Source: JBFWVD01 sp050246915
GTDB taxonomy: Bacteria; Actinomycetota; Acidimicrobiia; Acidimicrobiales; Ilumatobacteraceae
Direction of reading: 5' to 3'
Assembly: GCA_050246915.1 (NCBI GenBank)
Contig: JBFWVD010000008.1
Coordinates: forward strand, 1 to 64,000
Length of the DNA stretch: 64,000 nt
In this document: positions 59,440 through 64,000 of the stretch, in pieces
Layout of the letters: the number at the start of each line of letters is the position of its first letter
How positions within the stretch are numbered: the first letter of the stretch is position 1
Notes under the pieces: generated by a model
What the model was told of the DNA's origin: nothing
Seen by the model: only the letters and a program-made list of their open reading frames with translations
Database searches by the model: none
Translations under genes and position numbers: made by a program

Positions 59440-62316
59440 ATGAGTGCCCTGTCCCATCTGTTCGGCCAGGCCGAGTTCGCCGATCGCCACATCGGTCCCG
59501 ATGCCGATGATCTGGCCCGTATCTGCGAGGCGCTCGGAGTCGCCGACATCGACTCGCTCATCGCCGAGGTCGTACCGGAGTCGATCCGCCTCGAGAAGCC
59601 ACTCGATCTGCCGGGTCCGATCTCCGAGGTACAAGCCCTCGCACGATTGGCCGATCTGGCCCAGGCGAACGTCCGGCGCACGTCGCTCATCGGGACGGGC
59701 TACTCGGGCACGGTCACCCCGCCCGTCCTGCAACGCAACATCCTCGAGAACCCGGCCTGGTACACGGCATACACGCCCTATCAGCCCGAGATCAGCCAAG
59801 GCCGACTCGAGGCACTGCTCAACTTCCAGACGATGGTCTCGGACCTGACCGGCTTGGCCATGGCCAATGCCTCGCTGCTCGACGAGGGCACGGCGGCGGC
59901 CGAGGCCATGACGATGTGTCGTCGGCTGTCGCGCCACGGTGGCCAGACCTTCCTGGTCGACGCGGCCTGCCATCCCCAGACCATCGCCGTGATCGAGACC
60001 CGCGCCGAGGCCATCGGCCTGCCGGTGACGGTGGCCGACCCGTTCAGCGATGTCGACTGGTCGAGCACCTTCGCCGTGCTCGTGCAGAACCCGGGCACCC
60101 ACGGTCAGATCCGCGATCTGCGTCCGCTCATCGCCGATGCCCACGCGGGCGGCGCCCTCGTGGTGGTGGCCGCCGACATCTTGTCGCTGGTGCTGCTCGA
60201 AGCGCCCGGTCACCTCGGAGCTGACATCGTGGTCGGTTCGACGCAGCGTTTCGGCGTGCCGATGGGTTTCGGTGGACCCCACGCGGCGTTCATGGCCGCA
60301 CCAGAGGCCTCGGCGCGATCGATGCCCGGGCGCATCGTCGGCGTGTCCCACGATGCCAACGGCCGCAATGCCCTGCGACTTGCGCTGCAGACGCGTGAGC
60401 AGCACATCCGACGCGAGAAGGCCACGAGCAACATCTGCACCGCGCAGGTGCTGCTGGCGGTGATGGCCGGCATGTACGCCCTGTGGCACGGCCCCGACGG
60501 GCTCCGCCGCATCGCCCTTCGCGTGCACCGCCTGGCGCAGATCTGTGCCGCAGGCCTGCGCTCCGCTGGCGTCACGATCGTGCACGACACGTTCTTCGAC
60601 ACCATCACCGCTCATGTCGCCGGGCAAGCGGAATCGGTGGTGGCCAAGGCGGCGTTGGCCGGCATCGACCTGCGCCTGATCGACGCCGACACCGTCTCGA
60701 TCAGCTTCGACGAGACGGCCACGACATCGGTCCTCGAGCAAGTGTGGTCGGCGTTCGCGGTGTCGGCCGACCTCGCCGCCATCGATCGTCAACTCGAGTT
60801 GCCCGAGCAGTCCCCCGCACTCGGCGACACCGTGCGCGACCCGTCCCAGTTGCTCACCCATCCGGTGTTCCACCGCTATCGCAGCGAGCACGAGATGCTG
60901 CGCTATCTGCGCCGCTTGGCTGATTTCGACCTGGCACTCGATCGCACGATGATCCCGCTCGGCAGCTGCACGATGAAGCTCAACGCCACCAGCGAGATGG
61001 CGCCCATCACCTGGCCGGAGTTCGCCGGTGTGCATCCGTTCGCTCCGCCGTCCACCACGGTGGGCTACGTGCAGATGATCCGCGAACTCGAAGCCGCGCT
61101 GGTGGAGATCACCGGCTATGACGCCGTATCGCTGCAGCCCAACGCCGGGTCACAAGGCGAGCTGGCTGGCCTGCTGGCCATCCGTGCCTATCACCGCAGC
61201 CGAGGCGAGGGTGGGCGCACCGTCTGCCTCATCCCGTCATCGGCGCACGGCACCAACGCCGCCTCGGCGGTCATGGCCGGCATGCACGTCGTGGTGGTGG
61301 CCTGCGGCGACGACGGCGACATCGATCTCGATGATCTGCGGGCCAAGGCGGCGGCCAACGCCGATCGTCTCGCGGCGTGCATGGTCACCTACCCGAGCAC
61401 GCACGGGGTGTTCGAGCACCAGATCGTGGAGTTGTGCGAGATCGTGCATTCCCACGGCGGTCAGGTGTACGTCGACGGCGCCAACCTGAACGCGCTGGTC
61501 GGTGTGGCCAAGCCCGGTTGGTTCGGTGCCGATGTCAGCCATCTCAACCTCCACAAGACCTTCTGCATCCCACACGGGGGCGGCGGTCCCGGCGTTGGTC
61601 CGGTGGCGGTGAAGTCGCATCTGGCCCCGTTCCTCCCCAACCATCCGATGCGCGACGATGCCGGACCGTCGAGCGGTGTCGGCCCGATCTCGGCCGCACC
61701 GTTCGGATCAGCGGGCATCTTGGCGATCGCGTGGATGTACGTGACGATGATGGGCGGCTCGGGGCTCGCTCAGGCGACCAAGGTCGCCATTGCCAACGCC
61801 AACTACATGGCCACCCGTCTCGATCCACACTTCCCGGTTCTGTACACCGGCGACCACGGCCGTGTCGCACATGAGTGCATCATCGACCTCCGCGCCATCA
61901 CCAAGGCCACCGGCGTGACCGTCGACGATGTGGCCAAGCGGTTGATGGATCATGGCTTCCACGCCCCGACGATGAGCTTCCCGGTGGCCGGCACGCTCAT
62001 GATCGAGCCCACCGAGTCCGAATCGCTGGCCGAGCTCGATCGCTTCTGCGACGCCATGATCGCCATCAAGGCCGAGATCGACGCCATCGCCGCAGGCGCA
62101 ATTGCGGTTGACGAGAGCCCATTGCGGTTCGCGCCCCACACCGCTGCCGACGTGGCCAGCGACGCCTGGGCGCGTTCCTACAGTCGTCAGGCGGGCGCCT
62201 TCCCGGTCGGGGTGAACCCGGCCGGCAAGTACTGGCCGCCGGTGGGTCGCATCGATGCCGCGTTCGGTGATCGCAACCTGGTGTGCGCATGCCCGCCGAT
62301 GGAGGCCTACGCCTGA
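59440..62316 (+). CDS. gcvP: Glycine dehydrogenase (decarboxylating), P-protein
   Basis: The protein has 958 residues, the fused P1-P2 form. Landmarks are RHIGPDADDLARICEALG, SLIGTGYSGTVTPPVLQRNILENPAWYTAYTPYQPEISQGRLE, GVPMGFGGPHAAFMAA, PLGSCTMKLNATSEM, and HLNLHKTFCIPHGGGGPGVG with the PLP lysine. It decarboxylates glycine and transfers the methylamine to lipoyl-GcvH. The ATG at 59440 has GGAGG 7 nt upstream, after the glycine riboswitch. GcvT is convergent just downstream; gcvH is not in the window. Confidence 0.97.
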   Translation: MSALSHLFGQAEFADRHIGPDADDLARICEALGVADIDSLIAEVVPESIRLEKPLDLPGPISEVQALARLADLAQANVRRTSLIGTGYSGTVTPPVLQRNILENPAWYTAYTPYQPEISQGRLEALLNFQTMVSDLTGLAMANASLLDEGTAAAEAMTMCRRLSRHGGQTFLVDAACHPQTIAVIETRAEAIGLPVTVADPFSDVDWSSTFAVLVQNPGTHGQIRDLRPLIADAHAGGALVVVAADILSLVLLEAPGHLGADIVVGSTQRFGVPMGFGGPHAAFMAAPEASARSMPGRIVGVSHDANGRNALRLALQTREQHIRREKATSNICTAQVLLAVMAGMYALWHGPDGLRRIALRVHRLAQICAAGLRSAGVTIVHDTFFDTITAHVAGQAESVVAKAALAGIDLRLIDADTVSISFDETATTSVLEQVWSAFAVSADLAAIDRQLELPEQSPALGDTVRDPSQLLTHPVFHRYRSEHEMLRYLRRLADFDLALDRTMIPLGSCTMKLNATSEMAPITWPEFAGVHPFAPPSTTVGYVQMIRELEAALVEITGYDAVSLQPNAGSQGELAGLLAIRAYHRSRGEGGRTVCLIPSSAHGTNAASAVMAGMHVVVVACGDDGDIDLDDLRAKAAANADRLAACMVTYPSTHGVFEHQIVELCEIVHSHGGQVYVDGANLNALVGVAKPGWFGADVSHLNLHKTFCIPHGGGGPGVGPVAVKSHLAPFLPNHPMRDDAGPSSGVGPISAAPFGSAGILAIAWMYVTMMGGSGLAQATKVAIANANYMATRLDPHFPVLYTGDHGRVAHECIIDLRAITKATGVTVDDVAKRLMDHGFHAPTMSFPVAGTLMIEPTESESLAELDRFCDAMIAIKAEIDAIAAGAIAVDESPLRFAPHTAADVASDAWARSYSRQAGAFPVGVNPAGKYWPPVGRIDAAFGDRNLVCACPPMEAYA

Positions 62317-62353
62317 TCCGCGCGGCGGACCGATGCTCTGCCTCGGCCGATCG

Positions 62354-63406
62354 TCAGTGCTTGGCGATGAACGGCAACGCGACGACGGTGGCCGCCAGCC
62401 GCGATCCGCGTACATCGATCTCCAAGGCGGTGCCTTCTGCGACTGCCGGATCGAGGAACGCCAGGGCGATGCCGTGCTCGAGGACCGGCGAGAAGTTGCC
62501 GCTGCTGACGATGCCGACCTGCCGCTCCCCCGCCATCACCGGACAGTCCGCACGCGGTGGACGGCGACCCTCGACCGACAACCCACGCAGCAGGCGCGCC
62601 GGACCAGCCGAACGCTCAGCCTCAAGTGCAGCCTTACCCCGAAAGCTCGGCTTGTGCCACGCCACCACCCAACCCAAGCCAGCCTGCAATGAGGTGATGC
62701 CCGGTCCGAGCTCGTGGCCGTGCAACGGCAGACCCGCTTCGAGCCGCAACGTGTCACGCGCCCCGAGACCAGCAGGGGTGATACCCGCGTCGGCGACGAG
62801 TGCCCTCCACAATGAGATCGCCGCCGAGTTGGGCACCGCTATCTCGAGGCCCTGCTCCCCCGTGTAACCGGTGCCGGCCACGACACAGGTCTCGCCCTCC
62901 CACTCGGCTTCGAGGATGCGAAAACGACCAACCGCGGCAGCTTCGGGGAACACCGTTGTCAATCGGGCTTTCGCTCGCGGACCCTGCACCGCCAGCACTG
63001 TGCGGCCTGCAGTCACGTCCACTCCCCCGATGGCGGCAACGACCCGATCGGTGTTGGACGCGTTCGGCATGACATCGAATCGGTCCTCGGCCACCCACCA
63101 CACGATGATGTCGTCGAGCACCGAGGCGTCGGTCTCGTCGCACAGATGCGTGTACTGCGCCCGACCCGGTCCGATCTTGGCCAGATCGTTTGTCAATGCC
63201 AATTGCAGCTGGTCGTAGGCGGAGGCCCCCTCGACCCGGACGGTGCCGAGATGGCTCACGTCGAACACCACGGCGTCGCGGCGACAGGCGAGATGCTCGG
63301 CCACCGTGCCCGTCGGGTACGACAGAGGCATGTCCCATCCGCCGAACTCGACGATCTTGGCGCCGAGCGCCACGTGCTCTGGGTGCAGCGCTGTGGTGCG
63401 GTTCAC
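62354..63406 (-). CDS. gcvT: Aminomethyltransferase, T-protein of the glycine cleavage system
   Basis: The protein has 350 residues. ALHPEHVALGAKIVEFGGWDMPLSYP is the usual start, then VFDVSHLGTVRVEG, YTHLCDETDASVLDDIIVW and GYTGEQGLEIAVPN. It transfers the one-carbon unit from the lipoyl-methylamine to tetrahydrofolate. The GTG at 63406 is used; the GAGGGA just upstream is very close, so initiation may depend on read-through from the merR gene, which ends 4 nt before. It is convergent with gcvP and has no glycine riboswitch of its own. One palindrome copy is at 63192. Confidence 0.95.
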   Translation of the reverse strand: MNRTTALHPEHVALGAKIVEFGGWDMPLSYPTGTVAEHLACRRDAVVFDVSHLGTVRVEGASAYDQLQLALTNDLAKIGPGRAQYTHLCDETDASVLDDIIVWWVAEDRFDVMPNASNTDRVVAAIGGVDVTAGRTVLAVQGPRAKARLTTVFPEAAAVGRFRILEAEWEGETCVVAGTGYTGEQGLEIAVPNSAAISLWRALVADAGITPAGLGARDTLRLEAGLPLHGHELGPGITSLQAGLGWVVAWHKPSFRGKAALEAERSAGPARLLRGLSVEGRRPPRADCPVMAGERQVGIVSSGNFSPVLEHGIALAFLDPAVAEGTALEIDVRGSRLAATVVALPFIAKH

Positions 63407-63410
63407 TCCC

Positions 63411-63911
63411 TCAGCTTCCCACGGCCCGCTTGGCGCGACGCGCCACAACAGGTGCTGGCGATGAGCCGGCAACCGTGGCAGGAGCGGCGGCCCGATCGTG
63501 CATCATCACCAGCGTGGCGTCGAGGTCTTCCTTCACGCCTGACAGCGACAGCAGGTTCAGCACGCCTTGCCCCTTGCGGACCACGTCGATGAGCTCATCG
63601 CCCTGACACAGCACCACTTGGCTCCCGCTGATCACGATGTGCGCCGATGCGATGTCGACGTCGAGCTGTGACCGGAGGAAATCGAACACGTCGCGCACCG
63701 ACTCGAGCTTGAGCCCGGCATCGAGCAAGTTCTTGATGACCTTCAACTCGAGCAGATCCCGATACGAGTACCGCCGCCGCGTCCCCGACCCGCTGGCGTC
63801 GACCAGAGACGGGCGGATCAGGTCGGTCCGAGCCCAGTAGTCGAGCTGTCGGTAGGTGATGCCGACGATCTCTGCTGTGCTGGTGCCGCTGTACCCGAGG
63901 GCTTCTTGCAT
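63411..63911 (-). CDS. MerR-family regulator, Rv1828-like
   Basis: The protein has 166 residues from the ATG at 63911 (GGAG about 12 nt upstream); a GTG at 63974 is less likely. The N-terminal HTH domain is STAEIVGITYRQLDYWARTDLIRPSLVDASGSGTRRRYSYRDLLELKVIKNLLDAG, nearly the mycobacterial Rv1828 pattern (ITYRQLDYWAR, ASGSGT). The C-terminal domain (ISGSQVVLCQGDELIDVVRKGQGVLNLLSLSG) lacks the usual dimer cysteines. It precedes gcvT by 4 nt and may regulate it or other glycine genes. In mycobacteria Rv1828 is near gcvH and garA. Confidence 0.9.
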   Translation of the reverse strand: MQEALGYSGTSTAEIVGITYRQLDYWARTDLIRPSLVDASGSGTRRRYSYRDLLELKVIKNLLDAGLKLESVRDVFDFLRSQLDVDIASAHIVISGSQVVLCQGDELIDVVRKGQGVLNLLSLSGVKEDLDATLVMMHDRAAAPATVAGSSPAPVVARRAKRAVGS

Positions 63912-64000
63912 CTGGTGGTGCTCCAAGTTGGCTGCGACGACAGGGCCGTGGCGATGGACCGTGATGCGAACCACGTCGTGGGAACTACACGCCGGGAACT

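Noticed and set aside
1..64000. tRNA, rRNA, insertion sequences, prophage, integrase
   Set aside because: I looked on both strands for T-loop motifs, transposase and integrase signatures and found none that hold.

Overview
This is a high-GC, gene-dense actinobacterial chromosome segment. It carries the Pup-proteasome system (Mpa/ARC, Dop, Pup, PrcB, PrcA, PafA), an Rv1828-type MerR regulator beside glycine-cleavage genes, DUF4193, HelY next to Tat genes, and frequent GTG starts with 1-8 nt overlaps. A Pup ending in Gly-Gly-Glu and the mixture of gene families point to a deep actinobacterial lineage such as Acidimicrobiia; this is an inference and was not tested. I see no phage, insertion sequence, CRISPR array, tRNA or rRNA.

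Layout. 0-5.7 kb: the end of an Fe-S oxidoreductase, an O-antigen-ligase-like membrane protein, and an ECF sigma factor overlapping a large membrane protein with Asp-box repeats. 5.8-13.1 kb: LOG protein, transaldolase, trehalose-6-phosphate synthase, gamma-carbonic anhydrase, a tandem repeat array, an acetyltransferase and transketolase. 13-22.2 kb: FIST protein, desaturase, TetR, phosphopantetheinyl transferase, a split ADP-forming acyl-CoA synthetase, a LON-domain protein, three small membrane or Ala/Lys-rich proteins, TrmI and a ferredoxin. 22.5-33.6 kb: the pupylation-proteasome locus (mpa, dop, pup, a HAD-like gene, prcB, prcA), then a TlpA/CcdA thiol-redox pair, two acyl-CoA dehydrogenase-like genes and pafA. 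33.6-37.5 kb: the oxidative pentose-phosphate operon gnd-zwf-pgl and signal peptidase I. 37.5-53.6 kb: GDPD, a zinc-ribbon protein, a second repeat array, tatB-tatC-helY, a lone YegS-type C-terminal domain, an MDR oxidoreductase, a double CoA-transferase, an M20 amidohydrolase, a double ThyX, a LysM/transglycosylase, DUF4193, GNAT and NUDIX. 53.6-59 kb: a basic/RG-rich protein, two membrane-anchored pseudokinases, a long non-coding gap and a lipoprotein. 59-64 kb: two strong hairpins, a tandem glycine riboswitch, gcvP, and the convergent merR-gcvT pair.

How the genes work together. Pup ends in Glu, so PafA could use it directly and Dop would mainly remove Pup; Mpa feeds tagged proteins to the PrcAB core. 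Zwf, Pgl and Gnd form the oxidative pentose-phosphate branch, and transaldolase and transketolase the non-oxidative one. GcvP is probably switched on by glycine through its leader.

The least explained signal is a repeated interrupted palindrome, CAAY-N4-RTTG, that I found 22 times by eye, always inside genes and usually made of codons that are unusual for this DNA. Other items worth attention are two related hairpin-repeat arrays, the pseudokinase pair, the sigma/Asp-box pair and the HAD-like gene inside the pup-prc operon.
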